Positions 24,093 to 35,930 of a stretch of DNA of 64,000 nt are shown here, piece by piece. A model generated the notes under the pieces. It saw only the letters and a list, made by a program, of their open reading frames with translations, did no database searches and had not been told where the DNA came from. Positions within the stretch are counted from its first letter, which is position 1. Every line of letters starts with the position of its first letter. Where the stretch lies: positions 1,178,001 through 1,242,000 of the forward strand of contig CM034237.1 of the NCBI GenBank assembly GCA_019916065.1, read 5' to 3'. A program made the position numbers and the translations under genes. This DNA comes from Vitellaria paradoxa. Its lineage: Eukaryota; Streptophyta; Magnoliopsida; Ericales; Sapotaceae.

Positions 24093-24551
24093 TGTCATTT
24101 ATATAATAAGGGAGTTTAAAATTTTGAATTTAAGATATTTTTAACTATTAAATTTGATAAATGGTTAGGATTATTTTTCTTTTTCTCTCACTCTTCCCAT
24201 TTTTTTAATTATACTTTTTGTATAAAATATGTCATTTATATATACTAAGAAAGTTTAAAATTTTGAATTTGAAATATTTTCAACGGTTGGATTTATTAAA
24301 TGGTCAGGATTATTTTTTCTCTCACTCTTCTCATTCTTTTTGAATACTTTGTATATAAAATATTTTAAATTAATATTTAAAAAATTGTGATAATATAAAT
24401 AATAAAATTTTACACTTTAATATATTTTGATTAATAATTTTTATTTTTGTAAGTTATTTTTATATTTTTTTTATATAAATTTATTTTATAAATTTAAATT
24501 ATTTACACATCAAATAATATTTTCGTGGCTTCAGCCACAGGTAAATACTAG
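24093..24551 (+). mobile_element. Candidate non-autonomous Helitron, 3' terminus clear, 5' end tentative
   Basis: The 3' end shows a six-bp stem hairpin GTGGCT-TC-AGCCAC (24525-24538), then ten nt and CTAG followed by T (24548-24552). This is the Helitron signature of a subterminal hairpin and a CTRR end inserted before T. Upstream, two tandem copies (period 137 bp, 24093-24229 and 24230-24362) start TGTCATTTATATA and share GTTTAAAATTTTGAATTT, a style common in plant Helitron 5' regions. The exact 5' end (A followed by TC) was not fixed. Confidence 0.5.
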
Positions 24552-24605
24552 TACATATATACGCTCGGTAAGAGCAATTTACAAAATTGGACTTGGTGTC
24601 GTCAC

Positions 24606-25080
24606 TTGGGACGACGACACGGTGTTTCTTGCAAGGCTTCTCCTTCTAGCCCGGTGACACTCACGGCCTCCCCTTCGGCCGCGTCTCCTACGTCACCCCC
24701 TCGAACTTCTTCAACAACGACCCCGCCGCCGCCTCTGCCTCCTCATCCCCCTTCGACACCTCTAACCTCATCGCCACCGTCACGTGCTTCTTCTGCTCCA
24801 GCTCCGCTCCCATCTCAGCGTGCCCTCGCTCAACTGCCTTCTCTCCTCCTTCAATCACCAAACCTACTACCTTCTTGGCTGGTTCTCCGGCCGCCGCCAA
24901 ACCCCTCTCCGCCCTTCCATGAGCGAGTCTACAGTCACCTCCTCTCTATCGTCCAAGATCCAATTTTCCTTCCCAGTCGAGAACTCCCCCAAATCCTACG
25001 CGTTCCCTCCCTACGTCTTCCTACTCCTCACGACGCCATTTCAAGACCAATTGATTGGCACGCACAAATAAAAAGCCTAT
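24606..25080 (+). pseudogene. Abraxas-like (BRISC/BRCA1-A subunit, MPN domain) fragment
   Basis: Plus-strand frames encode parts of the inactive MPN domain of plant Abraxas-like proteins: PGDTHGLPFGRVSYVTPSNF, LIATVTCFFCSSSAPIS, then after a frameshift near 24820 YYLLGWFSGRRQTPLRPSM and PPYVFLLLTTPFQDQLIGTH. The LGWF and FLLLT blocks are the family's most conserved segments. There is an early in-frame TAG (24647-24649), the frameshift, and a TAA (25069-25071) just before a KAYQ residue block, after which homology ends. GC content is far higher than the flanks. The fragment ends about 130 bp before the TFIIE-alpha start codon on the same strand. Confidence 0.7.
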
Positions 25081-25209
25081 CAATTGATTACCACGCGACT
25101 CGAGCACATTATTCGTCAACTGGGATCGAATTCCCATAGTTTCAATCTTGCAATTCCAGCTGATCTCCATCTGTTATGCTCGGAAGATTCGCGGATTGAT
25201 CGCAAGAAG

Positions 25210-28200
25210 ATGAGCATCGAGCCATTTAATCGGTAATTACACAATTTTTGATTTCCCTAGTTCATGCCCATCTCTCTAATTTTGACAAAACAAGCTGGGT
25301 TTTATCCAAATTGTTTCATCCTGTCTTGTTATTTTCTGATTTATTATTTGTTTTGTTGGCACTGGGGATTGGGTTTGTAAAGGTTGGTGAAGCTAGCGGC
25401 GAGATCTTTTTACGATGATGTCACAACGAAAGGAGACAATCAGCCTAAAACTGGGAGGAGTGATAACCGAGGCATTGCTGTGGTGGTACTTGATGCACTC
25501 ACCAGGTTTGTTATTATTATGTTCCTCGTCTTTTTGTAATATTACTTTTTGAATTTTTGGGTATAGGACCCTGAAATTCAAGAAATTTTGTGGGCCTTTG
25601 TTTTTCAGTATTACACGCGGTACAAGTAGGTTGCTAAACCAGAAGCAAAGGTTTTTCGGTGTTTGTGTTTGTGCACGATATATTGAAGGTTTGGGAAAGC
25701 AATTGACAAGTTGTTTGACTTAAACTGTAGTATTTTTGTCTCAATGGGACGCTAAAATGTGAAATCAGTATAGATACATGGTTTTTTCTCTGCAATATTT
25801 TTTTTTAGTGAATGATTGGAAGTGCGTCCTCATTGCAAAGAAGTTGAGAAGATCACACTTAAAATAGCAAAGGATTATTTGAAAACTATTTGTGCCTGCA
25901 AGCTGGAAGAAGATCAACATGAGTTGAAAGTTGAGAGAACTGAGTAGGCATTTAATACCCTTGATGAGTATTTGTTGTTCCAAGACGAAGCAAAGCTTAC
26001 TATCTTAAGTCCCTAAATTTGGTGCGGTTGGACTTAGCTGTTTATGAGATGATTTCTTCACTCCAATCCCATACCACAGAGAAAGACAATCTAAAAGGAG
26101 AAAGAGGGAATCAAAAGTGGACTAACCTAGTAGACATGGAGCTTAATTGGTTACTGTTTACCTCTTGTTGGTAACTGTTGTTTCTGAGGTAATATAGTTA
26201 CTCTCCTAGTTAAAAGAAAAAAGAAAAAAACAATTGTGTACTACAGACAACTCCACATCGTATGCTTACAGAGAAAGGAAATGTATATTTTGAACATCTT
26301 TTTTTACCGAATGTAATGCTCACTTCAACTTTTAAAATTTCACACACAAACACACGCATACACCGGCAGTTCCATGCTGTATACTCACAAAGAAAAGAAA
26401 CATATATTTTGAGTAAGTCCTTTTTGTTAGCATTCCCATTACAAATTTTAAAATTTCACAAGCGCACGCGTGTATGTCTGTGTCTAAATTGTTAAGAAAA
26501 TGTTTGGTTTACTCGAGAATGTCATGTTGTGCTTCCATATCATAAATTTTGGAGGTCGCACTTATGTGCGTACATAGAAAAATTAGATATATTGCATTAT
26601 AGTTTTATCTATTCTATTGTATTATAATTTCAAGAGATTGGAGGGGGGGGGGGGAGTGGTTAAATTCATAGTTGTTATAATCGTACGATTCTCGATTCCA
26701 ATCTTACAAAGAGCCAAAATAATTTGGTTGAAAGATGGTGATGTGAACTCGAAATTATTTTACCAAGTGGCCAATGGTAGAAGCATTATAAACTTTATCA
26801 AGAAGTTAGAACTGAGGGAAGGAGAAATGGTGGATAAGGAAGAGTCGATTAATGAAGAGACCCTTAATTATTTCCCTGAATTTTGCACCTCTAGAGGCAT
26901 TGGAAAATTTGAGATTGTAGGACTTGCTCTAGGCCCCATTAATCACAATAAAAACATTTGGCTCGAGAGACCTTTGAATTGGAGGAAATAAAAAATGCAG
27001 TTTTTGCACGTGGAAGATAGAAATCTCATGGCCCAGATGGATTCACAATAGCATTATTTCAGGATTGTTGGGAGGTAATCCTGTTTGACTTGATGAGGAT
27101 ATTTGAGGAGTTCTACCAGAATGATATTGTTAATGCATGCACTGATGCCACTTTCATATACCTATTTTCCAAGAAAAACCAGGCTAGGAGATTGAAGGAC
27201 TCTGTCCAATTAGCTTGGTGTCCTCCTTATACAAGGTCATATCTAAAGTGTTAGCTAGGAGGGTTAGGTATGTGTTTAGTGAGACAATATCTGTAACACA
27301 GAGTGCATTGATAGAAGGAAGACACATTTTAGATAGTGTCCTTGTGGCTAATGAGGTTGTGTAAGGATTACAGAGCAAGTGGTTGGGGAGGTTTTGTTTT
27401 TAAGATGGCTTTTTTGAAAAGCCATTTGACCATATGGAGTGGGATTTCCTTGAATATGTTTTGGAGCAAAACGGTTTTGGAATTAAATGGAGAAAATGGA
27501 TTAAAGGATGCCTAATTGTGACTAACTGCTTGGTAATAGTCAGTGATAGACCTGGGAAACCATTTTTTGCCTCTTGAGGTCTTAGACAAGGAGATCCTCT
27601 ATCTCCCTTCCTATTTACCTTGGTTGTTGATGTTCAAAGTAGGTTGGTTGAAAAGGCTACTCAGAATGGAATTGTAGAAGGAATGCACATTGGAAGGGAT
27701 AGAGTTCTGGTCTCACATTTGCAGTTTGCTGATGATACCATTTTATTTTCTTGAGACAATTAAGAAAGCATTTTATCCTTGATTAGAATCCTTAAGCTTT
27801 TTGAGCTAGTTTTGGGACTTAGGATTAATCTTAGTAAATCTTCGTTCTCTGGGATTAATATGGATAAAACAATAGTGGACAACATTTGTGGGCAAATTGG
27901 GTGTGTGTTAGAATCATGACCTTTGGAAGTATTTGGGGCTCCCTTTAGACAGTGGAGAATCATGACCTTTGAAGTTTTTTGATTTGTATAGACTTTCTAG
28001 AGGCCATCATTGTACAATTTCTTCTATGCTATTCACTGACCCTTCCATAAATTCATCTACTCTTAAATGAAATTTTAACTTCTTCTGTAATTTATCTGAG
28101 AGAGACACTCCTGATTTGCTATTGCTTCTTGATTTGTTGGAGAATTCAGGTATCTTCTCATGTAAATCATTATTTCAATCCTTGATCATATTCTAGGAAT

Positions 28201-31200
28201 TGAATCCCTTCCCTCTTGCTGAGATGATTTGGGAGGCAAAAGTGCCAATTAAAGTCCAAAATTTTGCTTGTTAGTGGCCCACCAGAAGCTTAATACCTGT
28301 GATATGCTTCAGAAAGGAGATTTGGAGCATGCTTATATCTAAATTGGTGTATGATGGTTAGAACAGTGGGGAGTCCATGGACCATTTGTTTCTCCATTGC
28401 CCATTAGCTTCATATTTGTGGATTAAATTGCTTAATTAAACAGGGGAGAATGGGTGTACCTGCATTGCTGTAACTCCATCTTTGTTACTGACTTTTGGGG
28501 TTTTGGTAGAGGAAGAAAAGCAAAAATTTTGTGGTCAAGTGCAGTAATGGCAATAATGTGGTCTCTATGGAAGGAAAGGAACAATTGGATATTTGACAAA
28601 AAGGAATCATGTAGCTATGGTCTTCTTTTTCTTGCTTCTAGGAGGTCATCTCGGCCTCATTGTATGTGACCTTTTCTCTTTTTAATAAAATTTCGTAAAT
28701 TATTAAAAAAAAGCAAGTAATATTATAATAAAGTTATCCCTCCCCCCATAACTTAAACTTTTAGATGAGATGGTAAAGATCCTGAATTTAAACTTTACTG
28801 TCAACCCAAAAAATCAATAGTTGCACGATTGTTTTAAAAAAAAAAAAATACAAAAGTCAGGCCACATGTGAGGTGCTGTGCTGAGAGGAAAGGATGTTAA
28901 TATAAAATATAATAAAGTAGCCATTTCCCTAGCAGCTTAGGCTTTTAGGTGAGATAGTAGCAGCTTAAGCTTTTAGGTGAGATAGTCGCCAACAGGTGAT
29001 TTAATACCCATTCACTAAAAAACAAAAAGCGAAGGTGGGGTGCATTTCCTCCCCTTACCTTTGCTTTGTTATATGATATGTTGTGCTCCTCATAGATTAG
29101 TGAAAGATGTTACAGATGTGTAAACATCCCATCAATTTTTTGAAGGTTTATTATGATTTTTTTGGTAACTGTGATGTTCTGGGTGGATTTTAACTATTTG
29201 GTTTTTGTATTAGCATAAATTGAGATCATAATGTAGTATTTCATGGCATTTATCTTTTCAAAAAAAAAAATGTAGTATTTCATGGATTGGACCATGCGAC
29301 AAAAGCTTAACTTTGTCTGGTATGATGTTAAGCATGCACTCGAAGGTCCTTTTGTGATTAAAATGAGGATATTTATGGTTCAAAGATAGGCTAAGAACTG
29401 TTCTCATCATATTCTGCAGTGCACATGCTTTCCCTCTTATTTATTTATTTATTTATTTATTATTATTATTATTATTATTTTTTTGTTTGGGATGGGTGTG
29501 GGGGTGGGGCTTGGAATGCACCAGATTTTTACTCAATTGTTTCTTAATGAAAAATATTTATTTTGATGTATTCAGGCGTCAGTGGGTCAGAGAGGAAGAT
29601 TTGGCAAAGGACTTGAAGCTGCACTCGAAGCAACTTCGTCGGACTTTGCGATTTTTCGAAGAAGAAAAGCTAGTCACTAGGGATCATAGGAAAGAGGTCA
29701 GTTTTGTCCTTGGTTTTTACATACTCTCTGGAGCTCATAATTATTGTATTGTTATATTTGTTGTCAACTCTTCTGCAATATGTTCTGGATCTGTTCCTAA
29801 GGATATATTGAGCATATAATTTTTTTTGTGCTCTGTGGATTCTGGAAGGATGGTTGTACTTGAATACTGAAGTTTGTGTAGTAATTATATAGTACTTTGA
29901 TTATCGTAATGTTTGCAAGTTTTGTAGTATGATTTCTAGTGCAAATTTCAGGTTTAACTATACATGACCTTGTAGTTGCAGTTTGGCTTCATAAGGCCAT
30001 TGGTGTTTTGTAGCTTGTTATTAGGGCAAGCACATATAAGCCCTGTCTCAGTGTGTGTATGGATCCATATATGTATATATATTTGTGTTTTGTATAATTT
30101 TTAAATTAATTAATTCTACTCAGTGATGTGAATAAGTAAATTATTTGCTGCTGAGCTTGGCTGTTGGCTCAGTGGCAAACGCCTCCTTATGCCTTGCTCA
30201 CCACCCGGGTTCTAAACCCGGGAGTCCCCCCCCCGCGGGGGGCCGCTTAACTATCAAAAAAAAAAGTAATTTATTTGCTGCTGCAATCTGAAGCAGCTTT
30301 ATTAGGACTGGCTATCTTTGTTTGATGCTTGAAGATGCATGCTCAATAGTTTAACTCCATCATTTATACGGCTATTGAATACTTTCTCTTGCATTGTTCT
30401 CCCTCTGCTGCCTGTAGTTAGCTTACCCAGTCAGTGAAATGTGCCTCTAGTTTTTTTAGTTGGTTCGGGAAGGGAAAGAGGAGGAGAGGGATTTATACAG
30501 TTTTTTTTTTGGTATACACCTTGACACCATGAGTAGGCTGATTTTTGTATGTGTGGCATCCCTTTTGATGCCCTTTTTATACGTATTTTCTTCCTTACCC
30601 CCCCCCCCCAAAAAAAAAGGAAATACTTCATATGCTAGATATGCCTTTGTGGTTATTGATTGACTTACATCCACTAAGCTACATATCCAGGAGTGTTGGT
30701 ACTTCTAAATTACTTTTGCTGTAAACAACAGCTGACAGTGCTTTATATTTGATTTGTGTATAGCTGTGAGTATTCTCTGTTCTTTGCACTTCAGCTAAAA
30801 TATGGATTTCTAAATTGTGGGTACTTTGTTTTTGTTAATCTCTGAATGCTGGAGATGTGTTTTTCTTTATGTTCATTGCTGAATGCTGGAAATGTTATTT
30901 TTTTTAATTTAAATATTTGTTTTTTTTTTTTTATGTTTAATTTTGTTAGACTGCAAAAGGTGCAAAAATATATAGTGCTGCTGTAGCTGCCACAGCCGAT
31001 GGTCAGCAGACTGGACGCGAGGGTGATGAAAAGATTAAGCTCCACACTCACTCCTACTGTTGTTTAGATTATGCACAGGTTCCTTGTTATAGACCAATAG
31101 TGCTTATTTACTATAGATTTATGTTAACTTGTCTATTAGTCAATGCACATTTATTTAAATACTTATTTATAATTTAAAAGCATTTTCAATGACGATGATT

Positions 31201-34200
31201 CTAAAGCAAACTGATATGTTGCAGATATATGATGTTGTGAGGTATAGACTGCACCGAATGAAGAAAAAGCTAAAAGATGAACTGGAGAACAAGAACACAG
31301 TTCAGGAGTATATATGCCCCAACTGTGGGAAAAGGTTTTTGCTGTTGCTACTGATGATGATTAGGTTTTCATGTAGCTAGATAAAAAACTTAAGGATTTG
31401 CCCAATGTCTAATGTCCAGATATACTGCTTTGGATGCATTACGACTTGTTTCTCCAGACGATGAGTTTTTCCATTGTGAAAGTTGCAATGGGGAACTTGT
31501 GGCTGAGAGTGACAAGTTAGCTGCTCAAGAAATGGGAGATGGAGATGACAATGCAAGGAGACGGCGTCGTGAAAAGCTGAAGGATATGCTTCAAAAGATG
31601 GAGGTTGGTTCTCTTCTTTTCTTTTTACCTTTTCCCTTCCAACTTTATATTGATGAGGTGGCAGCTTAGGTTGCAGCTTTACTTAAGTAACTACTAATTT
31701 AGATTCCGCATTCACCGAAATATCCCTATTAATATTTTCTGCGCAATCTTCATCCCCACATTTCACAAATGTGTAGAACTATTGTGCGGTGAACTATTTC
31801 ATAACTGTGGTATACTGTAGTGCATTAACTCTGAAAGTCAATGCTTAACACCAGTAGGCTTTTAGAATATTCATCCTGTGTAATTCAGGATTTACACTAG
31901 AAGCTCAAGATAGATAGTTAGTTCTGCACGGGGTCAAGTTTTTGAAACTTCTTCCTCGATTTGAATAAACTGCTGTTCATGCTTTCTGGAAATTCTACCT
32001 GTTCATTGAATTTATGTTGTCCTATGTGGTTTTCTTTTGTTTTTCTTATGTGCGATGTTAATTTGTGCAGGTAGATCTTAAGCCATTAATGGAGCAACTC
32101 AGTAGAGTAAAAGATTTGCCAGTTCCTGAATTTGGAAATCTCCATGCATGGGAACTTCGGGCCAATGCTGCTGCACGTGCAGCAAATGGTGATTCTGGTG
32201 CCAATGATTCATCTAAATCTTCACAAGGGCTTGGGTTTGGTGGAACACCAATGCCATTTCTTGGAGAGACAAAGGTAACTTTTCAATATCATTCTTGTGC
32301 CCAAAAAAAAAAAAAAAAATGAAAGGAAATAAAAGGAAAGCAAATAAGGAGGGGGAGGGGCAAGAAACTACCGAGTGGTTTGCTCAATATGAAGTGCCGT
32401 GCGTTACTGGTAACATGTTGGTGCAGTCTGCACCTATAATTTCGGCAATTATTCTTTAGATGCCACCTAAAAGTGGAATTTCTCATGACCTTTATTATTT
32501 ATTTATTTATTTATTTTTTATTTTTTTTTTGAGAGGAAAATAGAAACGCGTGCGCACAAAAAAACATGTGGAGGGGCAACCACCCAATCATGGGCGGACC
32601 CATTAAGGGCCCCCATTGATTTGGAAAATTACACCAAAGTTCTGTTTATTTTGCTCTTTTTTCTCATAAATTACACTTTTTCCCCGTTGTTGTTAATTTT
32701 TTGCACGCACTGTATTTTTGCTTTTACCCCTATTTACCTTGAAAATATAATTTTGTCCCCAGTATTTACAAATCCTAGATCCACCTGTCTGCCAAAAAAG
32801 TTTGTATGCACCCAAACCACTATCTCATGATTAAATTACATTTTTCTGGTGTCTGCCCTTGTCCTTTTCTCAATTTGCTTGCTCCATTCACTAATTAAGA
32901 GTTAATTAGCTCTCCACTTTAGGGGTCCTTGTCTGCCGGCGGAAAGAATTTCAGTACAAATTTGAGTTCTTTTGGACAAAGGTTAATGTGATGAGTAATG
33001 CTTGATTGAGACTGCTTGGTCTGCATCTGCTGAAGGACATGCCAGGTCTTGCTTAATAGAGTGCTGAAGTCATTGTGTTTACATTAGCCCCAAGAGATTA
33101 GTCACAAAATCCTTTTGGTTTCTTATTTTATTTTGTTTATTTTTTAATTTGTTATTTAAATATAGTGGGAGAAAGATAAAGTAGAGGATTCTACCTAGTT
33201 TGAGACCTTCACAAACAATTATTGAGGATAGGGTGGCATTCAAGTGTTATTGAGTAGTCCTATGTTACAGGAAAGTCATCTCGTCATTTGAATATTTTGG
33301 GGCCATGTGTTGACTCTTTGGAATCAAGCCCTGGAGTTTTGACAAGGCGGTGACTAAATGAGTTACCTACCTTTTTGGATTTTGTCGATCACTGGAAACT
33401 TTGAATTGTAGTTTGTGTGATCAGGCTTATCTGCTTTCTGGTCTGTTCTTTGGGTGGCATCCCCTTGATGCTATTAATTCTAAATTTCTAACCTTTACTT
33501 ATCTCCCAAAAAAAAAAAAAAAGCATGAAAGTGTTTGTGCCTGTATTGCGGAAATTAGTAATGTGATCTGGTGCTTCAGTAAGTAATTTCATCAGGATGA
33601 CTTCTGCAATTATCCTTAACTGCTTTGGAGAGATATTAGGTTACCTTCTTCAAAGTTCTAAGTTGCGGTGACCTCATGTGATAGAGTTCATGGACCTTGT
33701 AGTTACTTCTGTGAATCCATGCTTGAATGAATCTCTTAAACCACAAATAATGAGTGGTTTAGGTTCTTTCTCAGCTATTTCGTAGATTTGCCATTGATGA
33801 CCTTTTAATCTGGGTGGAGGTTGGGTTTAATAGCTTTGGGACAGTAATTAACTTTCATGTGCCAGCACCACCAATAAAAGAAAGTTGCTGTTGTAGAGAG
33901 AATCTTAACACATCATGAATACTTGGTTGGAATTTTTGTACTTTTCCTTTTATGCAGAGTTGCATGTAGTGTTGGTTCAGCTTACAGGAAGCTTGAGAAT
34001 GGTTATGACTTGTGACACAGGACTCTTAGTCCATTCCCTTTTAAGTTTTCTTTCGTTCTGATTTTAGAAGTAAAAGACCATTCCGTGTGATAGCATTTAT
34101 TCTTGAGAGGGTTGTTATCAATTTAGGTAATTGAGCGTAGGATGCTTTTGTTTAAAAAATAAAAAAAATTATTTATCAGTAAAAAGGGAAAAAGCAATAA

Positions 34201-35830
34201 ATTTTTTATTGTAAATTGGTTTTAAACAGGTTATGTCTATTTCGTGTCAGGTTGAAGTTGCCTTTTCTGGTATTGAAGAAAAAGGAGAGGATGTCAAATC
34301 AGAGAGTGCGAATGCACCTATGAAAGTTTTGCCTCCTTGGATGATTAAGCAAGGGATGAATCTTACAAAGGAGCAGCGAGGGGAGGTCAAGCAAGAGTCA
34401 AAGATGGAGGGCACTTCAAAACCTGTAGATTTGTCAGATGACAAAAAGTCAACAGCTGCAAAAGATGATACAAACGATATACAGGCTTGTGCTGAGCATT
34501 GAATTTACAAATTTCTTCGTGTTTGAATCATGTGCTTCAGCCTTCTGATTTTTTTTTTCCCCACTATCTACTTTATGTTGTAGAGTGAATATGTTATACA
34601 GGCTTGTGCTGAGCATTGAATTTACAAATTTCTTCGTGTTTGAATCATGTGCTTCAGCCTTCTGATTTTTTTTCCCCACTATCTACTTTATGTTGTAGAG
34701 TGAATATGTTAAAGCCTACTATGCTGCTCTACTTCAGAGGCAGCAAGAAGAAGCTGCCAAGAGACAGGAGGAGTTGTTAAGCAATAACATTTCTAATGGT
34801 GTTAATGGTACATCTGAGCGCCAAGTTGGCATGAAGTCCAAACGTGATGAGACCGAGGGAGATGAAGACGTTGAATGGGAAGAGGCTCCACCTGCAGGTA
34901 GATGTCAAAATTCATTGTGCTGCTTTCAAATTCTAACGGTATTGATAAAGTTGCACGAGCTTCTCAATATTAACTAATGAGGCATGCAATGAGAAATAAA
35001 CAAACACAGCATGAAGTCATTAACTGTACTTGTAGGAAAATGAAGTTTAAAGGATTTAGATTAATTATGTATGGCTATACGAGTTTTTCATTTTTTTTCT
35101 CTCCCTCAGGTGCACTTTTGGTTCTAATTATTAATCTCTACATGTGATATAAAAATTTTGTATCTTCTTCATGTGTAAAATTCTGGATGTGTTTTCCTCC
35201 TATTAACATCCGCTTTTTTCCTTTGGTTTTGGTCTTTTCGTTCTATTATCTTTCTATATATATATATATATTTTTGGAGAAGGGGGGGGGGGTGGGTGGC
35301 TTTGTTCCCAAATGAGAATTTTTGCACAATCTTATCCCTGAGAACTTAAATCTAGCTTTCTTCATTTTGAATTTTTTTTTTAAATGAGAAAATTTGTATG
35401 GAGGTGAGAGCATGTGGAACCTTAATTAAAACTTGATACAAAAATGTGAAAGACAAGATGATTAAGCATGATGACAGAGACCAGTTGTAAACAGGTGCTC
35501 TCAAATCAACGTGGGTAAACAGCACGCTGAAGGCAGATGGTGGTTTTGTTTGTTTGTCCTTTTATATATATATATATATATAATTTTTCAAAAATTTCGA
35601 GGGGCAAATAGAGCCCAAGGGTGGGTTATTGTGCACTTGTTTTTTTCATGTGTGTTAAGATTTTTTTGTTGTTTGTATGTGAATCTTGGTTTGGTGTACG
35701 TAGGTTGACTAACCATTCTTCATTCACCTTATTAGTCCATGCAGTTGAAAGCTTCAAGGTGAACGACTTGAATGTTCAAGCAGATGCGTCGGGAGATGAG
35801 GAGGATGACATAGATTGGGAGGAGGGTTGA
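25210..35830 (+). CDS. Transcription initiation factor IIE subunit alpha (TFIIE-alpha), ten exons
   Basis: Exons: 25210-25232, 25383-25505, 29576-29696, 30950-31078, 31225-31334, 31420-31603, 32071-32274, 34251-34484, 34699-34897, 35745-35830; the frame closes at 470 aa, close to the roughly 480 aa of Arabidopsis TFIIE-alpha. Residues about 20-125 form the N-terminal winged helix (RRQWVREEDLAKDLKLHSKQ, RRTLRFFEEEKLV). A C4 zinc ribbon follows, with Cys163/166 (CPNCGKR) and Cys188/191 (CESCNG). A conserved central block holds LKPLMEQLSRVKDLPVPEFG, and the tail is acidic (GDEEDDIDWEEG). TFIIE-alpha recruits and stimulates TFIIH at RNA polymerase II promoters. The ATG follows a short leader, and the first codons (MSIEPFNRLVKLAARSFYDD) fit the plant family. 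All introns are GT-AG except the last-but-one, which starts GC. Two introns carry transposons, and a duplication adds a possible extra 18-nt exon at 34584-34601. Confidence 0.92.
26690..28705 (+). mobile_element. Decayed LINE in TFIIE-alpha intron 2, sense strand
   Basis: Fragments of LINE ORF2 read on the plus strand in shifting frames. They include AKIIWLKDGDVNSKLFYQVA (start of the RT-adjacent region), SHGPDGFTIALFQDCWEVI, the RT catalytic-site segment LQFADDTILFS (about 27718-27750), and a zf-RVT-like MDHLFLHCPLASYLWIKL followed by a WSLWKERNNWIFD tail (28560-28600). It ends in an A-rich tail near 28705. Many stops and frameshifts are present, and it is 5'-truncated. It accounts for half of this 4.1-kb intron. 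Confidence 0.8.
30154..30263 (+). mobile_element. tRNA-derived SINE in TFIIE-alpha intron 3, with target site duplication
   Basis: The 110-bp insert has a pol III A-box-like TGGCTCAGTGGCAAACG and a B-box-like GGGTTCTAAACCC, a C/G-rich middle (CCCCCCCCCGCGGGGGGCC) and a terminal A-run. It is bracketed by a 20-bp direct repeat (AAGTAAATTATTTGCTGCTG at 30134-30153; one mismatch at 30264-30283), so insertion by LINE-type target-primed reverse transcription is clear. Confidence 0.85.
32275..34250 (+). other. TFIIE-alpha intron 7 (about 2 kb)
   Basis: This intron contains an A-run, a TTTA-type microsatellite near 32490, and a block at 32520-32780 with GGCGGACCC and GGGCCCCCATTGATTTGG-like text that resembles a dispersed repeat. 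No coding sequence is seen. Confidence 0.5.
34478..34707 (+). repeat. Tandem duplication spanning an intron and exon edges of TFIIE-alpha
   Basis: A 115-117-bp segment is present twice: the last bases of exon 8, the whole short intron, and the first 12 bases of exon 9 (AGTGAATATGTT). The copies differ mainly in T-run length. The duplication creates a middle piece, AGTGAATATGTTATACAG (34584-34601), bounded by AG upstream and GC downstream, that can act as an in-frame 18-nt exon adding six residues (SEYVIQ), or be skipped. Confidence 0.9.
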
Positions 35831-35930
35831 CAGCATATATATATATATATATAGCATTTAATTTTCCAGTGTTTTATCTGTTGAGGAGATGATGGAGAGA
35901 TGAGAGAGAGAGATTTTCTTTTAAAGACCC

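Noticed and set aside
24606..25139. 177-residue Pro/Ser/Thr-rich open frame
   Set aside because: It is an off-frame reading of the GC-rich Abraxas-like fragment; the conserved MPN text is in other frames.
30154..30263. tRNA gene
   Set aside because: A and B boxes are present, but there is no cloverleaf, and the target duplication and A-tail show a SINE. The same applies to 49839-50087.
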